The notes under the pieces: generated by a model | What the model was told of the DNA's origin: nothing | Database searches by the model: none | What the model saw: only the letters and a program-made list of their open reading frames with translations | Part shown: piece by piece, positions 51,106 through 62,475 of the stretch | How the letters are laid out: each line of letters starts with the position of its first letter | How positions within the stretch are numbered: position 1 is the stretch's first letter | Position numbers and translations under genes: made by a program | NCBI GenBank assembly: GCA_916613615.1 | Contig: OU744730.1 | Span: 19,509,406-19,573,405 of the forward strand | Reading direction: 5' to 3' | Source: Steromphala cineraria | Taxonomy: Eukaryota; Mollusca; Gastropoda; Trochida; Trochidae | Length of the DNA stretch: 64,000 nucleotides

Positions 51106-51563
51106 TTATTACGTACAAGTGACGTCATTCCCAATGACTTACATGTTAATAAGCTGTTGTGAGAATAATTATCGTAAATTTAGTTGAAATCTATTTGCTG
51201 GGTTTTTTTTTGCAGGCAGCTTGGAACTCATCTCAGCTAGACACATAATTTCGATTTACATTTTTGATTATTATAAGAAAACTGCATCTCTTTTGATAGC
51301 ACTATGCAACACACCCGCTACGTTTAACATGGCCGTCTATGGGACTTTCGAATCGCAAGTTGTAATGCGATGTTTCAAAAGGTGTTATTCGATAACTTAT
51401 CAACGTAATGTACAAATGTAATTTTGTATAAATAGTTTCCATAATGTCTGCAAAATATGACAGCAATCGGATCATTTCCCAATTTATAATAATTATTCTC
51501 AAAACTGTTAATTAATATGCAAGTCTATGCATGGAAATGACGTCGTTTGTCCATAATAATTTG
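51106..51563. mobile_element. MITE with long GACGTCATT-type inverted ends
   Basis: The left end (GTGACGTCATTCCCAATGAC, 51119 on) and right end (to about 51545) are imperfect inverted repeats of at least 55 bp that include GAGAATAATTAT/ATAATTATTCTC. It is inserted in the minisatellite field. Parts of the interior resemble the foldback at 56390-56800. Confidence 0.72.
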
Positions 51564-52278
51564 GCCAGCCGCTGTATATGTTTTGTTACATGTGTTTCAT
51601 ATCGTACATATACTTTGTAACATTTTAATATCTCACATAAGCTTTGTACCATGTATGTATTTTGTCTATCATGGTTTATATCTTGTATGGTTTGTAACAA
51701 GCATATTTTATATCTTACATAATATGCTTTGTATCATGTATGCGATTTGTCTATCAATATTCACATGCTTTATAAGAGATATAGGTTATATTACATGAAT
51801 TCTTTGAGTATTGCATTATCAACTCGCCTTCGGCTCGTCGCATAACACTAACCTCGAGGCTGATATCTCCCCATAAACCCCGCCTCTGAATGGTATAACG
51901 AATTTATCTTAATGAATGTTTAAACAAAACGCATATAATATGAAGATAAAGAAAAACATTGACTGCGTAACCCCTTTGACTATAGTTTGCTCAAAGCTAC
52001 ATAATATTAGTTGATCAAAAGAAACCAGCTTGATCATGTGTTCGAGGTGACATTCATTGTACATTTCAAGACGCTCAATCTGCACGCTTTTTTATGCTTT
52101 TTATGTGCCGGGGTATAAATGATTTATCCTCCCGCTCAAGAGGGTGATATCAGTATTTATCCAGGGTCACGTGGACCAATCAGAGATCGAGATTCTTGCA
52201 TGAGGTAGGATAAATTCTTTTTGAAATATAAGCTTAATGAGTTACCTTTGCATTGTTTCACTTATGCTGTACACTTAA

Positions 52279-52634
52279 AGGGGCAGTAGCACGTTTTTTG
52301 ACAATTTTATATTTTCAATTTTTCACTGATAATTGGACATTAATGCTAAATGTATTACTTTGATAGTGTCAAAAATCTCATTACACAAGCCAATCATCCA
52401 TAGTGAGAGGACAAAGTATGAAGATTCACATAAAATGCATTGGCAGCCATTTTTGTGTGAACACCTTTAATTCATTTTGGGTAATAAAAGGAATCGCATG
52501 ACTTAACTTTTCATAATAATTTTGATTTATTAGTGCTTTATTGAGTTTAGATACATTGTCTTAAGATTGGAACCATTTATTTTCATTTTCCTGACATCAC
52601 CTTATATTCCCCCTAAAAACGTGCTACTGCCCCT
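52279..52634. mobile_element. TTAA-flanked MITE family A, complete copy
   Basis: 356 bp with perfect 20-bp terminal inverted repeats, AGGGGCAGTAGCACGTTTTT at the left and its complement at the right, and TTAA on both sides (52275-52278 and 52635-52638). No coding capacity. The TTAA duplication suggests piggyBac-type mobilisation. Confidence 0.88.
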
Positions 52635-52672
52635 TTAAGGACCTTAATACGCTTTGTCACACGTGTTTTATA

Positions 52673-52700
52673 TAGACAGACAGAAAGACAGACAGATATA
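52673..52700. repeat. GACA microsatellite
   Basis: Short AGACAGACAGAAAGACAGAC run followed by ATATAGTTTATTAAAGTGTC, possibly the end of a retroelement. Confidence 0.6.
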
Positions 52701-53501
52701 GTTTATTAAAGTGTCACATGTATGTACACACATAACACAACATTGATATATATGTAAAAATATACATACATCCAGCCTGATAAGGCACTATAGCGTTTAG
52801 GGCAAATAAAAGGGACAAAATGGTATAGTAAGTGTATAGAACACGATGTAGAAAGTTAGAACGTTGTAACCATTAAGAAAATAAGTTTCACTCATATATA
52901 ACTCATAAAAGGATGAAAAGAAGACTGAGATTTCTTCATTTTCAGAATTTTGTTAAGCTCTGCATTTTATTAAAGGGGACTGGCTGACACACTAACCTAC
53001 CAACATCTTAACAAAATGTTTTTCATTTCGCTTTGTGTTGACAGTTCTTTGTTATAAGAATGTTCTATATTAACAATTGATCAAAAATTTGTTGTTTTCT
53101 CAAGAAGTTATGAGGACTGGTTTGCGTTCATAGTGTTTGATGGATAATCAAATGGGTGTCCTCTTTCGGATTTTGCGCAGTTATTATCTCACTTTTACGT
53201 CAACATCTGTATATCTTTGCACGTAACAATCTTGATACGCATAATATCATTGACGTGCCAGTCAAATTTATGCTCTGTACAAATAACCCCTGGTGGGTTT
53301 TATTCCCTTTCGTCCACTACTCAAAAGGCAGGGACCTAAGATTATTTGACGTTTTTATCATGTTTATTTGATTTATTTTCTTACAAAATTATTAAAAATG
53401 TCATGGGTTTTAATATGTGCCTAACAAATTGCACTCCAAATGGATTGCTACATTAAAACGCATTATTAAGAAGTGAATACAAATTTAATATTGTGTTTTG
53501 A

Positions 53502-53537
53502 AGGGACAGTAGCACGTTTTTTTAAATGTTATATTTT
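53502..53537 (+). mobile_element. MITE family A, copy 3, left part
   Basis: AGGGACAGTAGCACGTTTTT and the next bases match the start of the complete copy. The match then breaks at the edge of the 2.7-kb element and resumes at about 56260. Confidence 0.7.
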
Positions 53538-56260
53538 TAGCTCATCAGGACTGAAAGTCCAGATGGGCTTATGGCATGGCCCGTCGTCCGGCGTGTGAAA
53601 TTTTGTGTACAAGTACCTTAGCATATGGAGATTCTAATTTGTAACTTTGGTGACCCTGTGACCCCAAATAGGGTCACAGGGGTCACAAATTTAAAAACCT
53701 ATTTTCACCTCCTCCAAAGTTCCAAAAGGAGTAGAGAGTTAAAAATGATATGTGCAGACTCCTTGGACAATGGGGATTCTAATTTGTAACTTTGGTGACC
53801 CTGTCACCCCAAATAGGGAAACAGGGGTCACAACCTATTTTCATCTTCTTCTCCAGTTCTAAAAGGACTAGAGAGTTAACAATGATATGTGCAGACTCCT
53901 TGGACAATGGGGATTCTAATTTGTAACTTTGGTGACCCTGTGACCCCAAATAGGGAAACAGGGGTCACAACCTATTTTCATCTTCTTCTCCAGTTCTAAA
54001 AGGACTAGAGAGTTAAAAATGATATGTGCAGACTCCTTGGACAATGGGGATTCTCATTTGTAACTTTGGTGACCCTGTGACTCTAAATAGGGAAACAGGG
54101 GTCACAACCTTTAAAACCTATTTTCATCTTCTTCTCCAGTTCCAAAAGGAGTAGAGAGTTAAAAATGATATGTGCAGACTCCTTGGACAATGGGGATTCT
54201 AATTTGTAACTTTGATGACCCTGTGACCCCAAATAGGGTCACAGGGGTCACAAATTTAAAAACCTATTTTCACCTCCTCCAAAGTTCCAAAAGGAGTAGA
54301 GAGTTAAAAATGATATGTGCAGACTCCTTGGACAATGGGGATTCTAATTTGTATCTTTGATGACCCTGTGATCCCAAATAGGGTCACAGGGGTCACAAAT
54401 TTAAAAACCTATTTTCACCTCCTCCAAAGTTCCAAAAGGAGTAGAGAGTTAAAAATGATATGTGCAGACTCCTTGGACAATGGGGATTCTAATTTGTAAC
54501 TTTGGTGACCCTGTCACCCCAAATATGGAAACAGGGGTCACAACCTTTAAAACCTATTTTCATCTTCTTCTCCAGTTCCAAAAGGAGTAGAGAGTTAAAA
54601 ATGATATGTACAGATTCCTTGGACAATGGGGATTCTCATTTGTAACTTTGGTGACCCCGTGACCCCAAATAGGGTCGCAGGGGTCACAACCTTTAAAACC
54701 TATTTTCATCTTCTTCTCCAGTTCCAAAAGGAGTAGAGAGTTAAAAATGATATGTGCAGACTCCTTGGACAATGGGGATTCTAATTTGTAACTTTGGTGA
54801 CCCTGTGACCCCAAATAGGGAAACAGGGGTCACAACCTTTAAAACCTATTTTCATCTTCTTCTCCAGTTCCAAAAGGAGTAGATAGTTATAAATGATATG
54901 TGCAGACTGCTTGGACAATGGGGATTCTAATTTGTAACTTTGATGACCCTGTGGCCCCAAATAGGGTCGCAGGGGTCACAACCTTAAAAACCTATTTTCA
55001 TCTTCTTCTCCAGTTTCAAAATGGACTAGAGAGTTGAAAATGATATGTGCAGACTCCTTGGCCAATGGGGATTCTTAATTGTAGATTTTGTGACCCCATG
55101 ACCCCAAATAGTCACAGGGGTCACAACTTTAAATACCTATTTTCATCTTCTTCTCCAGTTTCAAAATGGACTAGAGAGTTAAAAATGATATGTGCAGACT
55201 CCTTGGACAATGGGGATTCTAATTTGTAACTTTGGTGACCCTGTCACCCCAAATAGGGAAACAGGGGTCACAACCTTTAAAACCTATTTTCATCTTCTTC
55301 TCCAGTTCCAAAAGGAGTAGAGAGTTAAAAATGATATGTGCAGACTCCTTGGACAATGGGGATTCTAATTTGTAACTTTGATGACCCTGTGGCCCCAAAT
55401 AGGGTCGCAGGGGTCACAACCTTAAAAACCTATTTTCATCTTCTTCTCCAGTTTCAAAATGGACTAGAGAGTTGAAAATGATATGTGCAGACTCCTTGGC
55501 CAATGGGGATTCTTAATTGTAGATTTTGTGACCCCATGACCCCAAATAGAGTCACAGGGGTCACAACTTTAAAAACCAATTCTCATCTTCTTCTCCAGTT
55601 CCAAAAGGTCTAGAGAGTTAATAATGATATGTGCAGACTCCTTGGCCAATGGAGATTCTAATTTGTAACTTTATTGACCCTGTTACCCCAAATAGGGTCA
55701 AAGGGGTCACAACCTTTAATAACCTATTTTCATCTTCTTCTTAAGTTCCAAAAGGTCTAGAGAGCTGAAATGATTTGTGCAGACTCCTTGGCCAATGGGG
55801 ATTTTAAGCTGTAGATATCGTGACCCCATAACCCAAATTAGGGTCACAGGAGTCACAACCTTAAAAACTTATTTTCATCATCATCTTCAGTTCCAAAAGG
55901 TCTATTGAGCTGAAAGACTGCATGTAGACTCCTTGGCCAATTGGGATTCGTCAAGGGGTCACAATCTTAAAAACCTATTTTTCTCCATTAGATGACAGTC
56001 TGTGGAAAATTTATTTCTCCTTGGATATTTTAGTGTGGACTTCTTTCACTGTCTAATATTGGCGATCTAGAAGGTGTTGAATAATAATAAATCATTTGGG
56101 TAAGGAAATTTATTCCGAAATCGTTACATTTGTCTTGTAATTTTTTTATAGGTTTTCTTGCAATAGATAACATCAGTTTCATTTCTAGCTCATCTGGCCT
56201 GTATAAAGCAAACTTGATATAATGCCTGATGAGCTACAGAGCCAATGGCTCTATTTTTTA
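53538..56260. mobile_element. 2.7-kb tandem-core element inserted in a MITE
   Basis: The left end is a T-run then AGCTCATCAGG; the right side has the exact complement CCTGATGAGCT (56226-56236), followed by a stem-loop AGAGCC-AAT-GGCTCT and ATTTTTTAG. The core is about 16 tandem units of 136-147 bp, each with 'GATATGTGCAGACTCCTTGG', 'GTGACCCTGTGACCCC' and 'AGGGGTCACAA', the outer units being more diverged. TATTTTTAG/TATTTTTTAG on the two sides may be a target duplication or part of the termini. The plan matches pearl or Helentron-associated non-autonomous elements. Non-coding. Confidence 0.8.
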
Positions 56261-56352
56261 GTTTTCACTGATGTTTGTACGTTAATGCTAATTTTTCTTT
56301 ATTTGATAGTCAAAACTCTCTTTACACCAACCTATCATCCATAGTCAGAGAA
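56260..56352 (+). mobile_element. MITE family A, copy 3, right part
   Basis: GTTTTCACTGATG...GTTAATGCTAA...CTATCATCCATAGTCAGAG continues the family A consensus interrupted at 53537. It ends where the next foldback begins, so the right terminus is lost. Confidence 0.7.
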
Positions 56353-56389
56353 CACCTCACCTAATGCATTCTTGCACATACATTCTTGT

Positions 56390-56800
56390 AGGGACAAAAG
56401 TGAGTCATCACTCTTGAAATTCCCATAGACTTATACATGTTAAATACCTGTTGCAAGAATAATTTTCATTAATTGAGTTTTGATGGAATTGCAGCCGAAA
56501 GAAACTGACAAAATTCATCTGAGCATAGTTCTCATTATTTTTTGGAATGGTTTTTTTTTCCAGAAAACTGCAGCTAATCAATCATCATATATATAATATC
56601 ATCAAAATATGTATATATGTCACTCAATCAATTGTTATTCAAAAATTAATCAATCTTGTCAAGATGAATGATAATTACTTAAGCGTAGCAGAGATAATTT
56701 CCCAATAGTATTTTATAACAATACAATTTAGAGACTTCAATTAATGAAACGTATTCTTGCAACAGGTAATCAATCTCACTTATGATGACTCACCTTTGGC
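56390..56800. mobile_element. Foldback/MITE with 'CCTGTTGCAAGAAT' arms
   Basis: Nested inverted pairs: GTGAGTCATCA (about 56400) with TGATGACTCAC (56783-56793), and a ~32-bp arm ACCTGTTGCAAGAATAATTT (56446 on) with its imperfect complement at 56736-56768. The interior is non-coding. Confidence 0.7.
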
Positions 56801-56954
56801 GAGGTACTGTACATTACTTTTTACAATGTTCTAGTTCAACATTATTGGAAATAAACTTATCATAAAAAAACTTGATACTTTTGTATACTTCAAAATATTT
56901 CTTTGGTATAAAATACTGAAATACAAATTATAATTAGGAATTATTTTTGTGTTT

Positions 56955-58040
56955 TTGATTAAAGATTCTAAACAGTTGGGCAAGATATGAAGTAAATAAA
57001 TATAATAAAAACTGTACCTCTACTCTTAAATTTCAATTGTAATATATCAAAGGGAATAAAACCATGTTCATCTCATAAGTCTTTTAATCATTGTGATTTA
57101 GCCATAGTGGTTCTGCAATAAAAGCATCATGTTTATGTTCAAGACTAAAATTTTTACAATATTTTTTCCTTGCTTTTAAAACATCTCTCCAAAATGGGTT
57201 TTCAATGTATAGTATCTTATTGATATTTGATCCATATTGAAGAATATTATGGTATGGAATATTGGCAGGGTTATAAATTGAAATTATTTTACAGTAAAAT
57301 CTGAGGGAAGATAATTTTAAAACTTCAATAAATGTTTGGACATCTACCATACTCAATCCTCCTTCAGTCTTTAATTTTTTTATAGTGCTTCTTTTAATCT
57401 TATCTATTTTATCATTCCATATGAATTTGAAAATGTGATGTGTTGAAGAGATTTGATAAAATCATATGGAGGGTTGGGCAACCAGCTGAAAATATGCACT
57501 AATTTAGAAAGGGCTAATATTTTAATGACAGTAATTTTCCCAATCAATGTTAAGCTTCTTGTTCTCCATATTGACAATAATCTGTTTACTTCTTCAAGCT
57601 TTTTCCTTGTATTGATCACCCATAAGTCATTTAGATTTGGAGTAAATTTTATTCCTAATACTTCAAACTCTTCTTTATACCATTCTATATCTAAATCTGT
57701 ACACAAAGTTTGTTCACTGCCTGCCATTGAGCCAATCCTAATTGATTTAGTCTTGTCAATATTAATTTTCAAACCTGACATCTTATGAAATCATTTATAG
57801 TTTCAATAGCTGCATATAGACTATCTTCAGAGCCATCTAAAAATGGTTGTGTATCATCAGCGTATTGACCTAATTTATATTCCGTATAATCAATTACAAT
57901 ACCTTTAATTTTTTCATTATTTCTTATCATACACCCAAAATTTCAGCCACGAAGAAAAGATATGGTGATAATGGATCGCACTGTCTGCAACCCATTTCAT
58001 TATCAAAGAATTCTGATAAATCATAAATAACCATTTTGTA
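56955..58040 (-). mobile_element. LINE reverse transcriptase fragment (L1/Tx1-like), inverted segment
   Basis: Read on the minus strand from 58040 down: 'FFDNEMGCRQCDPLSPYLF' (RT block), 'GQYADDTQPFLDGSED' with the catalytic YADD at 57853-57864, 'SGLKINIDKTK', 'EVLGIKF', 'LTLIGKITVIKILALSKL', 'KFIWNDKI', 'GGLSMVDVQTFIEVLKLSSL' and 'DEHGFIPFDILQLKF'. These are the RT core, thumb and following region of an L1/Tx1-type ORF2 in order. Frameshifts near 57937, 57785, 57430 and 57095 make it dead. The N-terminal endonuclease is absent. Confidence 0.85.
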
Positions 58041-58500
58041 TCACAAAAGAGGTTGTATGGTATATTGGGATTGCAGTGTAACCAAAACATTTTGGAATGA
58101 ACTTGAAATCTGGATAAAATGCAATTACAATCCAAAAATAATTATTTCGAAATACTTGATTTGGTTTCTTGAAATAAATAATAATGTTTTGATGAATCAA
58201 ATCCTTCTCTCTGTCCAAAAATATATAAATTTATGTAACATAAAAAATGTAATTCCAAAACTGAGTAATTATAAAAAAATTCTACAAAAAATATATTTGG
58301 TTGAAAAATACATTTCCAAAAGAAACAGTGAAATTACTGCATTCAACAGCAAATGGAAATCACTAATCTCAATATTTCAGAAATTATATATGGCTTTTTC
58401 AGTTCATATCATTCATTGTAAAATTTGAAATATTTCATGTATACCGGGTAATATACTTTTTATATGCTCTGTAACCCTTGGGAACCAATAACAAAAAAAA
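58041..58500 (+). mobile_element. LINE ORF2 C-terminus and poly(A) end, forward segment
   Basis: Open frame to 58428 reading 'YWDCSVTKTFWNELEIWI...LLSVQKYINLCNIKNVIPKL...KIYLVEKYI', the Cys/Trp block and C-terminus expected downstream of the RT region in L1/Tx1-type ORF2. A short 3' UTR and an A-run at 58492-58501 follow. It directly abuts the inverted RT segment, so together they form one 5'-inverted insertion. Confidence 0.78.
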
Positions 58501-60850
58501 ATATAGTCGCAAGCGACGATAAACGGATTCAGCGCTGTATGGTGTTAAATGTAATGCACAAAGGTAATGATTTCAGTCAAAAGCTTCTGGGTAATAGTCT
58601 TTTGTTGATCAGTAACGCATTTTGCAAACATACAGTTATCAAATGCATTTAAAACGCATGCAGGGTTGACAATATTCAGAGGTCCGTAACTCAATGTAAA
58701 TGTAGTAACTGAATTTATTGTTAAGTTTTAAAAGATTTTGTATTCTTTTGGCTTTCTAATGATATATGGAACAATGATTTGTCGTCTATCACTGATGACT
58801 AACAACTTTTTTAACATACCTGTATCCTATGCATTCAAAACGAAAGCAGAATTGACAATATTCAAAGTGCTGTAACTCAATGTAAAACAAATATAGAAAT
58901 TTTCTGTCAAATTTTAAAAAAATCTATAGGCTTTTGGCTTCTATATGATATATAGAACAAAGCGTTATCGTACGCCGTTGATTCGCTACGATATTTCAAA
59001 CATACCCACAAAAACACCACATTTCCAAAATGCAAAGTTTGACCTCTGACCCTGACCGGAAATGACTGTTCGCGAGCGATTTTATTCTTTTATCTCAAAG
59101 GGCTTGCCAATGTCTAACTCTCATGCAAAAATCATAAAATTCTATGGTCTGGTTTTTGAGTTATCTGCCCTTGAAGTTTGCGATTTTTACATTTTTGTCA
59201 ACTTTGAAAAATCACAGCAAGAAAAGTATTAAGGTTAGAACTTTGTAGAAGTCAAATTCAGAACTACAATGCTTCAGCTACATTGAGTATAAATTTCAGC
59301 TCTCTAGTGCAAGTATCTTCAGAGAAGAAGATTTTCAAAGGTGGGTGGGGTCAGAAATGGTCAAAAATGCACTAAAAGCAAGATGGCGGCCAAACCACGT
59401 GACCAACGAATTTGCCATGATTTGTTTTTTTGCAGCATTTTTGATTGCGCATCTTTTAAAAAAAATTTCAAGTCTCTAAGTGCATTTTGAAAAAAAAATC
59501 AATGTTAAATTTTCGACGTTGGATTCGAACTGGACCTTTAATGTATAGACCGATTTGGCCCAAAAGCTTATTGTCGCCATTCCTCAACAAGGTCTACCAG
59601 CCTGTGAAATTTGGCTTCAATAGCATCAGCCGTTTGGGCTGAAAGTTGTCCACAAAATTCTGGGAACAATAAAAAAAAATATAGTCGCAAGCGACGACAA
59701 ACGGATTCAGCGTTGTATGGTGTTAAATGTAATGCACAAAGGTAATGATTTCAGTCAAAAGCTTATGGGTTATAATCTTTTGTTGATGATTAACGCAATT
59801 TGCAAACAAACAGTTATCAAATGCATTTAAAACGCATGCAGGGTTGACAATATTCAAAGGTCCGTAACTCAATGTAAATGTAGTAACTGAATTTATTGTT
59901 AATTTTTAAAAGATTTTGTATTCTTTTGGCTTTCTAATGATATATGGAACAATGATTTGTCGTCTATCACTGATGACTAACAACTTTTTTAACATACCTG
60001 TATCCTATGCATTTTAAACGAAAGCAGAATTGACAATATTCAAAGGGCCGTAACTCAATGTAAAACAAATATAGAAATTTACTGTCAAATTTAAAAAAAA
60101 TCTATAGACTTTTGGCTTTCATATGATGTATAGAACAAAGCGTTATCGTATGCCGTTGATTCGCTACGATATTTCAAACATACCCACCAAAACACCACAT
60201 GTCCAAAATGCAAAGTTTGACCTCTGAACCTGACCGGAAATGACTGTTCGCGAGCGATTTTATTCTTTTATCTTAAAGGGCTTGCCAATGTCTAACTCTC
60301 ATGCAAAAATCATAAAATTCTATGGTCTGGTTTTTGAGTTATCTGCCCTTGAAGTTTGCGATTTTTAGATTTTGGTAAACTTTGAAAAATCACAGCAAGA
60401 AAAGTATTAACGTTAGGACTTTGTAGAAGTCAAATTAAGGTCTACAATGCTTCAGCTACATTGAGTATAAATTTCAGATCTCTAGTGCAAGTATCTTCAG
60501 AGAAGAAGATTTTCAAAGGTGGGTGGGGTCGGCAATGATCAAAAATGCACTAAATCCAAGATGGCGGCCAAACCACGTGACCAACGAATTTTCCATGATT
60601 TCGTTTTTTGCAGCATTTTTGATTGCGCATCTTTTAAAAAAAAAATTAGGTCTCTAAATGCATTTTGACAAAAAAATCAATGTTAAATTTTCGATTTTGG
60701 AATCGAACTGGACCTTTAATGTATGGGCCGAATTGTCCCAAAAGCTTATTGTCGCCTTTCCTCAACAAGGTCTACCAGCCTGTGAAATTTGGCTTCGATA
60801 GCATCAGCCGTTTGGTCTGAATCCTGTTCACAAAAATCGTGGAATAATAA
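58493..60850. repeat. 1.18-kb unit in tandem, two copies
   Basis: Unit 1 (58493-59670) and unit 2 (59671-60850) are offset by 1178 bp and differ by scattered substitutions. Each starts with an A-run and ATATAGTCGCAAGCGACGA, in which GTCGC-AA-GCGAC is a small palindrome, and each ends with 'CAACAAGGTCTACCAGCCTG'. No reading frame is conserved. It looks like a transposon-derived repeat inserted at the poly(A) of the LINE. Confidence 0.88.
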
Positions 60851-60860
60851 TAAAAAAAAG

Positions 60861-60964
60861 AAACACGCCAATAACAATAAGGATTCAGCCTTATGGCTGA
60901 ATCCTTAATAATAAACACGCCAATAACAATAAGGATTCAGCCTTATGGCTGAATCCTTAATTAA
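60861..60964. repeat. 52-bp direct repeat with 13-bp-arm hairpins
   Basis: Two near-identical units (60861-60912, 60913-60964). Each has TAAGGATTCAGCC-TTAT-GGCTGAATCCTTA as a perfect hairpin (60878-60907 and 60930-60959), preceded by AAACACGCCAATAACAA. It follows unit 2 of the 1.18-kb repeat. Confidence 0.9.
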
Positions 60965-62470
60965 TAAAAAGAAAAAGGTACTGTACATTATTTTGGCCGC
61001 ACAAGTTTATTGTTCAAAATGAATGTTATAATCACTGCTGTACATTAGAAACATGGAAGGTAGTTCTTACAGTCAAAGGGAGGTCACACTGCATTTCAAG
61101 CGCTTCTTTAGGTTTCCATCCAAATTAAGCTTTATTTTCCGCTGAGAGTTTCCATGCAAAAAACTACATAGCTTTATCATTACCATGAAAAAATTGTCAG
61201 ATCACCAAACCTCCGGATCATCTCATCACAAAGGAATGCAAGGATATTTTTAAAGTTTAACTTTTATTTGCAGCTGACAGGATGACAAGAGACATGGATG
61301 ATATCATCCTGCTACATCAGTGTATACCTATATATATACCTAAATACCTATAGGTTGTAGCATAACATCAAAGCGATTTACTCTATTTTTAGTTTTAAGT
61401 ATTATATTCTTGCCCTTTATTGAACTAACACACGTTGGTATAAGAATGATTATATACATGCACATGTTGTGATTTTGTGCTTGTTATTATGTATACTTTT
61501 GTAGTCATAAGACTTTATATACGTCACATATATATTATGTTGTTGTGTAGAGGCATTAATATAAGCCATTGGCTTGTTTGCAAATCCATTTTCTGTATAT
61601 TTATATAAATAAATATTTTTAAAACACAACACGGAGACGTCAACACTGATGTAGAAGGATGCAGTCTGATCGACTGTGATTCGAGAAAAAAAGTGTAAAA
61701 ATATTGTTTCTAGTGGGGTTTGAACTTCAACCAGCCCAGCTTTCCTCTCATTCACAGTCCGAGATGGAGAGGATGTTCTTGCTGGTTCGAGTCCTGATAG
61801 AGACAATATTTTTGATATTTCATTCCTCGGAGTACGGTCGATTTTAATCAGACTGTAGAAGGATGGGAGCATATACATTTACATCTAAAAGCAGACAACA
61901 AAACAAGCCACAAAAACTAAATGATAGTAACCATAGAAAACCAAAAAGGAAAATATTTTAGAATTATATTTGAAAATATACCATTAAGAATAATTACAAA
62001 AGAAATGTAACAAAAAAAATTGATAAAGCTGACATCCGAGACAATACAGAAGCTATGAGATAGGTCAGACTCATTGAAATCAAATCATAGATTTGCTTCC
62101 GTATTTTATGTTAAGCTGTAACTTATCACTTATCTAAGATCTGACTTAAAGACTCCTAACTTTTACCCAAGTTAGGAGTAATCCTAAGACCATAACGTTT
62201 TTATGAATACCACTTAAGAAAAATCGTAGACTTAAGAGTAATTCTTTGAAAATTCTTAGAATTTATGGCAGTTATACAGCGAAAATGCTTAATCTTAATT
62301 ATGAAAACTTTTGATCAATACAAGGTCACACAATCATTGAACACTTTTTATTGAGTATAACAATCATGTATTGATTAAAAGTGTTCATAGTTGAAATTAA
62401 GCTTTCGCTAAACTATGCTTAAGTCATGACCTTGCTATGACCTTGACTTTGGACGAATTCGAGCCAAAAC
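60965..62470. other. AT-rich sequence with a tRNA-like or foldback fragment
   Basis: No gene recognised. At 61650-61868, TAGAAGGATGCAGTCTGATC and, in reverse, CAGTCTGATTAAAATCGACC form a loose inverted pair around a B-box-like TGGTTCGAGTCC (+ strand, near 61783). This is probably a SINE or foldback. The 142-codon minus frame over it is not convincing as a gene. Confidence 0.4.
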
Positions 62471-62475
62471 CTTTT

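Larger units (their letters stand above)
49440..51790. repeat. Degenerate 'GCTTTGTTACATGT' minisatellite field
   Basis: Dozens of imperfect TGCTTTGTTACATGTGTCAT and ATATAATATGCTTTG motifs spread over 2.3 kb. It is interrupted by a MITE (51106-51563) and contains a regular 90-bp array (49771-50163). Non-coding. Confidence 0.75.

Noticed and set aside
49440..51790. CRISPR-like array
   Set aside because: The repeats are contiguous and degenerate with no unique spacers, and the DNA is animal.
54172..54499. Repeated 'MQTPWTMGILIC' open frames in the tandem core
   Set aside because: They are short, shifted by unit-length changes and broken by stops; a by-product of the 146-bp repeat.
61450..61878. 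142-residue open frame on the minus strand
   Set aside because: It overlaps a tRNA-like/foldback fragment and its composition (Ile, Tyr, Asn, Lys rich tail) is what AT-rich non-coding DNA gives.
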